Positions 1 through 5,938 of a stretch of DNA of 5,938 nt are shown one piece after another. The notes below the pieces were generated by a model. The model made no database searches. It had not been told where the DNA came from and saw only the letters and a list, made by a program, of their open reading frames with translations. The number at the start of each line of letters is the position of its first letter. Within the stretch, counting starts at the first letter, position 1. Source of the stretch: an uncultured Bacteroidota bacterium (GTDB lineage: Bacteria > Bacteroidota > Bacteroidia > UKL13-3); assembly GCA_903888395.1 (NCBI GenBank), contig CAISTO010000401.1:1-5938 (forward strand), in the 5' to 3' direction. Position numbers and translations under genes: made by a program.

Positions 1-594
1 CGTGAGGGAACTGTAGTTGATGCAGATGATTTAATAGATGAAATGATTGCTACTGCAACTGCCACAACCATTGAATTAGGCAAAGCAAATGGAATTCCTG
101 AGGGGGAATTAAATCATTTGTATGAAACCATAGGAATGGGTGCTTTAAAATATTATTTGTTAAAGGTAGATCCGAAAAAGAAAATGATGTTTAATCCGGA
201 GGAATCAATCGATTTTCAAGGAAATACAGGGCCTTTTATTCAATATACACATGCGCGTATCAAATCAATATTACGCAATACTGGCGAAATAGATTTTACA
301 CAATTTGATTTTAACCAAACAAACTTAAGCAAGCCCGAAAGAGCTTTGTTATTCACTATTTACCAATATCCACAAGCTATTTTTGATGCGGGAAAAGACA
401 TGAGTCCTGGTGTTATTTGTAATTATGCTTACGATTTGGCTAAAGCATTTAATCATTTTTACCATGAATGTTCCGTACTAAAAGAAGAAAACTTGGAACA
501 AAGAAATTTTAGAATTCAATTGGTAAACTTAACTGCTCATATTATTAAATCGAGTTTTGGTTTACTAGGCATTGAAGTTCCTGAAAAAATGTAG
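1..594 (+). CDS. argS: Arginyl-tRNA synthetase, C-terminal part (5' end outside window)
   Basis: The reading frame is open from base 1 and ends at TAG 592-594, giving 197 visible residues of a cytoplasmic class I aminoacyl-tRNA synthetase that charges tRNA-Arg. The methionine at base 43 is internal. The first visible residues, REGTVVDADDLIDEM, are the segment that directly follows the KMSKS-type loop in ArgRS. Next comes FQGNTGPFIQYTHARIKSIL (about residues 72-91), the ArgRS signature leading into the helical DALR anticodon-binding domain. The protein ends SFGLLGIEVPEKM, a typical ArgRS C-terminus. Bacterial ArgRS is usually about 550-600 residues, so roughly two thirds, including the HIGH motif and the catalytic core, lies upstream of the window. 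The gene converges on the response regulator and shares a terminator with it. No frameshift or truncation is seen at the 3' end. Confidence 0.96.
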   Translation, partial: REGTVVDADDLIDEMIATATATTIELGKANGIPEGELNHLYETIGMGALKYYLLKVDPKKKMMFNPEESIDFQGNTGPFIQYTHARIKSILRNTGEIDFTQFDFNQTNLSKPERALLFTIYQYPQAIFDAGKDMSPGVICNYAYDLAKAFNHFYHECSVLKEENLEQRNFRIQLVNLTAHIIKSSFGLLGIEVPEKM

Positions 595-670
595 GTTATC
601 TAGCTTGATATTTAAATAAATAGTACTTTATCAAACATCAGGTTTACAATCATTACTTATTCTTTCCTAC

Positions 671-708
671 ATAAAAAAAACCACAGTAAATACCGTGGTT
701 TTTTTTAT
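671..708. terminator. Bidirectional intrinsic terminator between argS and the response regulator
   Basis: CCAC at 681-684 pairs with GTGG at 695-698. The stem is extended outward by eight A:T pairs (673-680 with 699-706) and two more pairs (671-672 with 707-708), around a ten-base loop. In both directions the GC core is followed by eight U residues, so the hairpin can stop transcripts from argS (+) and from the response regulator (-). It lies 76 bases after the argS stop and 26 bases after the response-regulator stop. The rest of the 595-734 gap shows nothing recognisable. Confidence 0.85.
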
Positions 709-734
709 GAGTAAAATTATAACTGATATTATTA

Positions 735-1436
735 TTAATCTTCAAATTTATATCCAACACCTTTTACAGTTCCTACCAAATCTTCACCAATTTTTTCTCT
801 AATTTTTCTTATATGTACATCTATTGTTCTATCACCAACAATGACTTCATCGCCCCAAACTTTTTCTAAAATGCTATCGCGCTTAAAAACTTTTCCAGGT
901 TTACTAGCCAAAAGGTATAATAATTCAAACTCCTTGCGTGCTAATTGAATTTTTTCAGTTCCTTTATACACCATAAAAGTATCCCTATCTATAATTAATC
1001 CTTTAACTTTTAATTGAATGTTTTCTGGTTCTACATTTTCTACAACTTGTGTTTCTTTTCTTCGTAAAATAGCAGCAATTCTTGTTAATAATACCTTTGG
1101 TTTTATTGGTTTGGCTATATAATCATCGGCACCGGCATCAAATCCTGCAAGCTCACTATATTCCTCAGAACGGGCAGTTAAAAAAACTATAAATATTTTG
1201 CTTAATGAGGGATTCGTTTTTATTTGCTGACAAGCTTGAATTCCATCCATTAATGGCATCATTACATCCATTAATATTAAGTCTGGTTTTATTTTTTTTG
1301 TTTGTTCAATAGCTTCAATTCCATTGTTTGCCAAAAAAACATCATAACCTTCCTTTTTTAAATTATACTCAATAAATTCTTGGATGTCTTTTTCATCATC
1401 TACCACTAGAATTTTGTATTGGTTTTTGTTTTTCAT
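735..1436 (-). CDS. OmpR/PhoB-family response regulator transcription factor
   Basis: This 233-residue protein is a full-length two-component response regulator acting as a cytoplasmic DNA-binding protein. The receiver domain (about residues 7-125) begins KILVVDDE, with the acidic pair D13/D14. It has the phosphoacceptor D57 in LILMDVMMPLMDG, the conserved T87 (FLTAR) and K109 (YIAKPIKP), so every residue needed for phosphorylation and switching is present. After a short linker, a winged-helix domain (about 139-232) carries LARKEFELLYLLA, the recognition helix RTIDVHIRKIREKIG (203-217) and the C-terminal wing TVKGVGYKF. No histidine kinase is adjacent: upstream is a DUF4249 lipoprotein gene 84 bases away and downstream is the convergent argS, so its partner kinase must be elsewhere. 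An exact -7 element lies upstream, suggesting independent transcription. The start ATG at 1434-1436 follows an A-rich stretch without Shine-Dalgarno. The target genes cannot be read from the sequence. Confidence 0.95.
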   Translation of the reverse strand: MKNKNQYKILVVDDEKDIQEFIEYNLKKEGYDVFLANNGIEAIEQTKKIKPDLILMDVMMPLMDGIQACQQIKTNPSLSKIFIVFLTARSEEYSELAGFDAGADDYIAKPIKPKVLLTRIAAILRRKETQVVENVEPENIQLKVKGLIIDRDTFMVYKGTEKIQLARKEFELLYLLASKPGKVFKRDSILEKVWGDEVIVGDRTIDVHIRKIREKIGEDLVGTVKGVGYKFED

Positions 1437-1467
1437 TTCTAGAAACTATTTATATATAATTACACAG

Positions 1468-1475
1468 CAAAAGTA
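1468..1475 (-). promoter_or_regulatory. Likely -7 promoter element of the response regulator
   Basis: On the minus strand these bases read TACTTTTG, an exact match to the Bacteroidota -7 consensus TAnnTTTG. It ends 31 bases before the response-regulator ATG, which predicts a short 5' leader of about 25 bases. No convincing -33 TTG element is present at the usual spacing. The position between the DUF4249 stop and the next ATG supports a separate promoter, but one 8-base match in AT-rich DNA is modest evidence. Confidence 0.5.
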
Positions 1476-1520
1476 ACAAGTAAAACGTTATGTAATTGTT
1501 AACTTAATAACATAAAATAA

Positions 1521-2420
1521 TTATTTCATAATAATTTGTTTATAATCAACTGCATATCCGGTAAATGAACCTATGGCTCCATTAATATTTGAACTTACAG
1601 TTCCTGGTGTTGCAAATGGTCCACCATTGTTATCCGCTTTTCCAAATGATTGCCAAAATAAATACTCTTTTCTACCAATATGTGATAAGTATAAATTTAA
1701 GGTATCGCCTTGGTTAAATGGTCTAAAAAAAGTGTAAGGAATTTTACCATTATTTAATACTTCATCATCAAAAGTTCTATACGATTTACACGCGCCCCAA
1801 CCATATAAAATTGAATCAGGACTTACATTTACAGCTAACCTGTAATTGTTTCGTTCTGGGCCATCGTAAAACCAAAATTTCACAAAAGATTTACCCAATG
1901 AATCGCTGCCATTTTTGGGTTCAATAAAATACTCAAAACTATCAATTGGAATTACTTTCGGAATAAAGGTTTTTGCTGTAATGATTGTTGTTCCATTTCC
2001 AATTGAAATATCTAATTTATATGCAGTACTTGAATTTCCTGTTAATTGAACTGGATTCATATAGACACCAGAAAATGGTCCTAAAATACTATCTAATGCA
2101 GGTATTATTTTTGCAATGGTATCAACTGAATAAAGTCTGATTCTATTAGCTAGATTGTAAAAAGTATCTAACCCAATAATTATTCCAGGTGTAATATAAA
2201 CTTCCGCATTCTTCACACCATTTAACGACAAATCGGGTTTAAAATAATCGATAGTTGTACTTATAAACACATAATTTAATAATGGAAATCTGCTGTTAAT
2301 ACTTGCTTCAACAACGTATTGCATTGCGCTAGGCGGAACAGTAATTGAAATTTCTTTTTCGCACGAAAAAAAAGTAATAAGAAATAATATGGGTATCAAT
2401 AAATTTTTCATTTTCAACAT
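1521..2420 (-). CDS. DUF4249 family outer-membrane lipoprotein, partner of the TonB-dependent receptor
   Basis: This 299-residue protein has a lipoprotein signal peptide: a hydrophobic stretch LLIPILFLITFFS ends at C20, the expected lipidated cysteine. The following residues E21-K22-E23 are charged and acidic, as in Bacteroidota lipoproteins exported to the cell surface. The mature part, beginning ISITVPPSAMQYVVEASIN, resembles DUF4249, a beta-rich family encoded beside TonB-dependent receptors. By analogy with SusD it may be an accessory to the receptor on the outer membrane, but no substrate or reaction is known for the family. The ATG lies only 2 bases after the receptor stop (TAA-AA-ATG), so the two are almost certainly cotranscribed and translationally coupled. 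A second in-frame ATG three codons later (residue 4, at 2409-2411) would also give a normal lipoprotein signal (MKNLLIPILF) and may be the true start. The length fits the family. No terminator is evident after the stop. Confidence 0.88.
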   Translation of the reverse strand: MLKMKNLLIPILFLITFFSCEKEISITVPPSAMQYVVEASINSRFPLLNYVFISTTIDYFKPDLSLNGVKNAEVYITPGIIIGLDTFYNLANRIRLYSVDTIAKIIPALDSILGPFSGVYMNPVQLTGNSSTAYKLDISIGNGTTIITAKTFIPKVIPIDSFEYFIEPKNGSDSLGKSFVKFWFYDGPERNNYRLAVNVSPDSILYGWGACKSYRTFDDEVLNNGKIPYTFFRPFNQGDTLNLYLSHIGRKEYLFWQSFGKADNNGGPFATPGTVSSNINGAIGSFTGYAVDYKQIIMK

Positions 2421-2422
2421 TT

Positions 2423-4795
2423 TTAAAATTTAAAATTCCAAGCTACAGAAGGCAATATTGGGAACAAATATACCATATAAGCCTTCACTTCTAATTTATC
2501 CAAATCGGGGTAAAAATAAATAAAATATGGATTTGCCCTATTATAAATATTATAAATACTAAAATTCCAAGCGCTTTCCCATTTTGAAGTTTTTTTATGC
2601 ATATAAGTTAAACTTATATCTGCACGGTGGTAATCTGGTAATCTGAATGAATTTATTTTATCGTATAAATCTATAAAAGTAAACTTAGGTTCATTTGTTA
2701 TTGCATCGTAACCAATTCTATAAGGATAGCGCGCTACTGGCAATGTAACAGCATTTCCTGTTCCATAAACAAATACAAAAGTGCCTGTCCATTTTTTGTT
2801 AAATGTATAACTTATTACCAACGACATGTCATGTGTTCTATCATACCTAAAAAAATAGGCTTGACCTTGGTTTAATTGATCAAACTGTCTGTATGCTCTA
2901 CTCCAAGTATAGCCAATCCAACCATTTAAACGGCCCACTTTTTTCTTTAAAAATAATTCTAATCCATAAGCTTCACCTTGTCCAAAAACCATTTCTTTTT
3001 CTAAATTAGCATTGAAAAATAATTGTGAAAATGGTTTGAATTCAATTTGATTCAGCATTTTTTTATAATAAGTTTCAGCGCTTGCCTCGTATCTATTATT
3101 TCTAAAATTCCTAAAATATCCAATTGCCACTTGCTGCGCTTCTTGTGGTTTTACCAATGCCGAACTTGGAACCCATAAATCTACGGGAAACTGCGCTCCA
3201 CTTGTAGTTGCCAAATGTATAAATTGGTAAGTTAATGTGTAAGAAGCTTTGATTGACGATTCATCTGAAATCAAATAATTTACATTTAATCGTGGTTCTA
3301 ACCTTGGATAAAATGCCATACTTTCATTGATTCCATATTTTTTCACTACTCCCGTTTTTTGATTATCGCTATCAAATTCTGGTTGTTCATAAGGCCCAAC
3401 TCTGTTAAAAGCTACAGCTCTTAAACCAGCATTTAACGCCCATCTTTGCGAAATTTGCCATTCATCTAATGCGTAAATTGCAAACTCATGTGCATATTGT
3501 TTACTAATTTCTTGATCTATATTAATGCTTCCAATGGCACCACTTGCTATACCTGGAGTAAAAGTATGAAAGATGTAATTCATGCCAAATTTAACCAAAT
3601 GTTTATCGGCTGCGTACCAAGTAAAATCAGATTTGATATTCCAATCATTTAAACCCGAACGAACATTAAATCCATTTGATCCAAATTTAAAATCATTAAA
3701 CAAATCATATCTATTATAAATGAATGAGGTATTACTAAATAGCTTTGGTTTAAACACATGATTCCATCTTAAAGTAGCAGTAGCATTTCCCCAACCAAAA
3801 TTTAAGTTTACATTTTTATTAATTGGACTTTGAAAGTCTAAAATATCTCTTCCAAAATAACCCGATAAATATAATTTATCCTTTTTTCCTAATTGCCAAT
3901 TCATTTTTAAATTTAAATCGTAAAAATAATAAGCATTTCCCTGGGCAGTTTTAGGTAAAAAAGGCTGTGCTAAAATATCAATATATGTTCTACGAAAAGC
4001 AATTAAAAAACTGCTTTTGTTCTTTTTCATTGGTCCTTCCGCACAAAACCTTGAAGCTATTAATCCAGCTCCACCACTGTATTCAAACTTTTGGTTATTG
4101 CCTTCTCGCATATTTACACTTAAAATAGACGAAAGTCTACCGCCATAATTTGCAGGCATTCCACCTTTTATTACTTCTAAGTTTTTAACTGCATCGGTAT
4201 TAAAAACAGAAAGAAAACCAAACAAATGAGAAGGATTATAAACTACTGCTTCATCCATTAATATTAAGTTTTGGTCTGGTCCGCCACCTCTAACATAAAA
4301 ACCTGTTCCACCTTCTCCACCACTTTTTATGCCTGGCAAAAGAGTAATGGCTTTTAAAATATCAGGCTCTCCAAAAACAACTGGTAATTGCTTTACTTTT
4401 TCACCGCTCAACTCCACCCTACTCATTTCGGTACTTCTTACGTTTTTATCTTCACGTTCACCTTTTATTACTATTTCCTTACCAATAGTAGATTTTGGAG
4501 CTAATTTTAAATTTAAACTCACATTTTTGTCCAAATTTATTTTGATGTTTCTACTTTGAAAACCTAAATAACTAATGGCAACGGTATATTTTCCAGCAGG
4601 TAAATTTAAAGCAAAATATCCATAAGTATTAGTTGAAACAGCTTTATTGGTTTCTAATACCTTTACCAAAGCACCAATTAAAGTTTCACCGCTCGAACTA
4701 TCTCTTAATTCGCCACTTAACGTATATTTATTTTGTGCAAATGCGTTTGTAAATACAAGAAATAGTAAAAAAGTAAATGAATAATATTTGGTCAT
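2423..4795 (-). CDS. TonB-dependent outer-membrane receptor with N-terminal carboxypeptidase-like domain
   Basis: This 790-residue protein is a complete outer-membrane active transporter powered by the TonB-ExbBD system. Residues 1-20 are a Sec signal peptide with a signal peptidase I site after AFA (A20|Q21). A carboxypeptidase-regulatory-like beta-sandwich follows (about 24-100; LSGELRDSSSGETLIGA), then a possible TonB-box-like strand KEIVIKG (106-112). The plug domain spans about 125-230 (PDILKAITLLPGI, FYVRGGGPDQNLILMDEAVV, EVIKGGMPANYGGRLSSILS). The 22-strand-type barrel fills 237-790, with the family motif SSFLIAFRRTYIDIL at about 261-275. The last residue is Phe (AWNFKF), the usual signal for barrel insertion by BamA. 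The DUF4249 lipoprotein follows after 2 bases and no SusD is present, so this is not a classical SusCD pair. The substrate cannot be deduced. The 113-base upstream gap (4796-4908) is AT-rich and holds no exact TAnnTTTG box, so the promoter is unassigned. Confidence 0.94.
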   Translation of the reverse strand: MTKYYSFTFLLFLVFTNAFAQNKYTLSGELRDSSSGETLIGALVKVLETNKAVSTNTYGYFALNLPAGKYTVAISYLGFQSRNIKINLDKNVSLNLKLAPKSTIGKEIVIKGEREDKNVRSTEMSRVELSGEKVKQLPVVFGEPDILKAITLLPGIKSGGEGGTGFYVRGGGPDQNLILMDEAVVYNPSHLFGFLSVFNTDAVKNLEVIKGGMPANYGGRLSSILSVNMREGNNQKFEYSGGAGLIASRFCAEGPMKKNKSSFLIAFRRTYIDILAQPFLPKTAQGNAYYFYDLNLKMNWQLGKKDKLYLSGYFGRDILDFQSPINKNVNLNFGWGNATATLRWNHVFKPKLFSNTSFIYNRYDLFNDFKFGSNGFNVRSGLNDWNIKSDFTWYAADKHLVKFGMNYIFHTFTPGIASGAIGSINIDQEISKQYAHEFAIYALDEWQISQRWALNAGLRAVAFNRVGPYEQPEFDSDNQKTGVVKKYGINESMAFYPRLEPRLNVNYLISDESSIKASYTLTYQFIHLATTSGAQFPVDLWVPSSALVKPQEAQQVAIGYFRNFRNNRYEASAETYYKKMLNQIEFKPFSQLFFNANLEKEMVFGQGEAYGLELFLKKKVGRLNGWIGYTWSRAYRQFDQLNQGQAYFFRYDRTHDMSLVISYTFNKKWTGTFVFVYGTGNAVTLPVARYPYRIGYDAITNEPKFTFIDLYDKINSFRLPDYHRADISLTYMHKKTSKWESAWNFSIYNIYNRANPYFIYFYPDLDKLEVKAYMVYLFPILPSVAWNFKF

Positions 4796-4908
4796 ATTTT
4801 ATTAAATGGCAGTAAATATTATTATAAATAACCAAATTCAAAAAGATAAGTTTTAAACGGTTAGAATTTTATAAATTAATTTAATTTTGGAAATAAAAAC
4901 AAAGTTTT

Positions 4909-5886
4909 CTATAATTCTGAAATAACTTCAAATCCTTTATAACTTCCAGTAATGGAAAGTCCGGTTATTTTATTAGCTAATTTTTTGTCTTTAATTTTTA
5001 TAGCAATCTCATTTATAGTTGCGCCACTTCCAATTGCATCATCAATTATCAAAACATGTTCATATGCTTGTTGACGAGGTACAATAAATGTATTTTTTGC
5101 ATTAGCAACTCTTTCAAATATTTTTGACAATGCTTTTTGAGGAACAATAATTTGTGTTTTAATTTTTTCAACTTTAATACTTGGTAAATCTATGGCAAGT
5201 TGTGTTTTCAGAAAATCCATTATTTGTATTTTACGTTTTATTGTAGGAGGTACATATAAAATTGCTGTTACTGCTTCTTCCTCAATAAGCTTAACAATTC
5301 GCTGCTTTATTTCATTAACAATTATTTTCATCAAGAACTTATTTTGTCCTTGCTTGGCATAATGCATGAGTGTGCCTAAGCGTGTTTTTCCAAATCGTTC
5401 AATTGCATAAAAATCAAGATAAAATAAACAATCAACTCCTATTTGCTCGATTCCATTTGTGCCTTTTAATTTTGACAAACCGTCAACTAAAAAATTAGGA
5501 TTATAATATTCTAAGTACTTTTTTCGAGTTGAAATAAACTCTTCAATGGTTTTATTTAAAAGCAAATTTTGTTTGCTACACCAATATTTCATAGCAATTA
5601 GTCCTTCAAGTAATTGACCCAATGCATCAATAACAATAAAATGTTCTTGTAAAAATCTCTCTTGCTCGTAGCTAATTGACTTTGATAAGGGCTCATCTAT
5701 TTTAGCCAATATTGAATAATATACTTTGGGAGGAATTCCCATTTTTTTTACTAAACCAGTTTCCTCCAACTCTGAAATTATTCGATGTGCATATTGTCGT
5801 GAAATTTTCAAATCATTTGCAAGAGAATGAATTGTACTCTGCTCATTTTTTTGAATATAACGAAGTATTTTATCTCGGGTTTTCAT
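4909..5886 (-). CDS. Winged-helix DNA-binding / ComF-like phosphoribosyltransferase fusion protein, putative regulator
   Basis: This 325-residue protein has an unusual architecture. Residues 4-59 form a winged helix: helix 1 RDKILRYIQKNE, the turn TIHSLANDLKISRQYAHRIISELEETG and the wing LVKKMGIPPKVYYS. A helical segment (about 70-140) may be a linker or dimerisation region. Residues about 150-323 resemble the ComF-type PRTase core: RFGKTRLGTLMHYAKQG, then ILYVPP (209-214), then VPQKALSKIFERVANAKNTF (248-267), which matches the Q-x-x-L-S...R-x-x-N...F pattern of ComF. The PRPP-binding loop is VLIIDDAIGSGAT (278-290) with acidic pair D282/D283. The four-cysteine zinc finger of ComF is absent, its place taken by the winged helix, and the usual RGFNQ segment is not conserved. 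By analogy with PurR of Bacillus, which is also a winged helix fused to a PRTase fold, I infer a transcription factor sensing PRPP or a nucleotide. A palindromic operator just upstream suggests autoregulation. The 113 bases to the receptor gene leave cotranscription uncertain. Confidence 0.82.
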   Translation of the reverse strand: MKTRDKILRYIQKNEQSTIHSLANDLKISRQYAHRIISELEETGLVKKMGIPPKVYYSILAKIDEPLSKSISYEQERFLQEHFIVIDALGQLLEGLIAMKYWCSKQNLLLNKTIEEFISTRKKYLEYYNPNFLVDGLSKLKGTNGIEQIGVDCLFYLDFYAIERFGKTRLGTLMHYAKQGQNKFLMKIIVNEIKQRIVKLIEEEAVTAILYVPPTIKRKIQIMDFLKTQLAIDLPSIKVEKIKTQIIVPQKALSKIFERVANAKNTFIVPRQQAYEHVLIIDDAIGSGATINEIAIKIKDKKLANKITGLSITGSYKGFEVISEL

Positions 5887-5890
5887 AATA

Positions 5891-5898
5891 CAAATATA
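5891..5898 (-). promoter_or_regulatory. Likely -7 promoter element of the winged-helix/PRTase gene
   Basis: Read on the minus strand this is TATATTTG, an exact match to the Bacteroidota -7 consensus TAnnTTTG. Only four bases (TATT) separate it from the ATG, so transcription would begin at or within a few bases of the start codon and leave no room for a leader. A TTTG that could serve as the -33 element lies at 5929-5932 but is about 30 bases away, longer than the usual 17-23. The operator-like repeat fills the space between. Confidence 0.6.
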
Positions 5899-5899
5899 G

Positions 5900-5932
5900 T
5901 TTGTTTACAGTAAATTGTTTACTGTAAACAAA
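5900..5932. promoter_or_regulatory. Nested palindromic operator-like repeat upstream of the winged-helix/PRTase gene
   Basis: The 15 bases TTTGTTTACAGTAAA (5900-5914) and TTTACTGTAAACAAA (5918-5932) are perfect reverse complements separated by the 3-base spacer TTG. The same stretch is also a tandem direct repeat: TTGTTTACAGTAAA (5901-5914) and TTGTTTACTGTAAA (5915-5928) differ at one base of 14. Each copy is itself a small palindrome, TTTAC-N-GTAAA, and the right one extends to TTGTTTAC-T-GTAAACAA (5915-5931). Two adjacent dyads beside a -7 box are what one expects of an operator for a dimeric winged-helix protein, most simply the product of the adjacent gene. With no T-tract and its position upstream of a start, it is not a terminator. 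It could also serve a divergent gene beyond 5938. Confidence 0.75.
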
Positions 5933-5938
5933 AATAAA

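Noticed and set aside
1265..1282. An 18-base stretch identical to bases 4252-4269
   Set aside because: Both copies encode LILMD in their own proteins (the phosphoacceptor motif of the response regulator and the plug domain of the receptor) with the same AT-rich codons; most simply a coincidence of shared residues and codon use, not a mobile or regulatory repeat.
1436..1445. Ten-base palindrome TTTCTAGAAA overlapping the response-regulator start
   Set aside because: Short and single; palindromes of this size are common and there is no second copy to support a binding site.
4329..4559. Open reading frame of 76 codons on the + strand
   Set aside because: It lies entirely inside the receptor gene on the opposite strand, resembles no family, and the receptor frame is clearly the coding one across its signal-to-plug region.
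4810..4817. CAGTAAAT in the receptor leader, identical to part of the operator at 5908-5915
   Set aside because: Only eight bases and without the partner half or the TTGTTTAC arm; a similar stretch also occurs inside the argS terminator loop, so chance in AT-rich DNA is enough to explain it.
4873..4887. AT-only palindrome AAATTAA-T-TTAATTT after the winged-helix/PRTase gene, considered as a terminator
   Set aside because: No G:C pairs in the stem and no loop of reasonable size, so the hairpin would be too weak; expected by chance in this composition.
5900..5932. Possible BirA (biotin repressor) operator because of GTTTAC/GTAAAC words
   Set aside because: BirA sites have TTGTAAAC and GTTTACAA half-sites about 15 bases apart in that order; here the words run in the opposite orientation and are nearly adjacent, so the pattern does not fit.

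Overview
The window comes from an AT-rich genome, roughly one third G+C by eye, almost certainly a member of the Bacteroidota. The evidence is an outer-membrane TonB-dependent receptor with a carboxypeptidase-like N-terminal domain followed directly by a DUF4249 lipoprotein. In addition, recognisable Shine-Dalgarno sequences are absent, starts are preceded by A-rich stretches, and two upstream regions carry exact matches to the Bacteroidota -7 promoter element TAnnTTTG.

Layout from left to right. The window opens inside argS (arginyl-tRNA synthetase, + strand, 3' third only). argS converges on a minus-strand response regulator, and a short hairpin with A/T tracts on both sides serves as a terminator for both. 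All remaining genes lie on the minus strand. In order of transcription, from the right edge leftwards, they are a winged-helix plus ComF-like phosphoribosyltransferase fusion protein (4909-5886), the TonB-dependent receptor (2423-4795), the DUF4249 lipoprotein (1521-2420, starting 2 bases after the receptor stop) and the OmpR/PhoB-type response regulator (735-1436).

How the genes fit together. The receptor and the lipoprotein form a clear two-gene transcription unit and probably one outer-membrane uptake complex of unknown substrate; no SusD is present. The response regulator has its own likely promoter and no sensor kinase next to it, so it need not be linked to the uptake pair. argS is housekeeping and probably unrelated to its neighbours.

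The most unusual locus is at the right edge. The fusion protein carries a DNA-binding domain where ComF proteins usually have a zinc finger. Its promoter region contains a perfect 15-bp inverted repeat that is also a 14-bp tandem repeat. The -7 box ends only four bases before the ATG, which suggests an autoregulated and possibly leaderless gene, perhaps controlling an unseen neighbour beyond position 5938. There is no gene-free stretch longer than 300 bases, and I saw no tRNA, rRNA, CRISPR array or insertion sequence.
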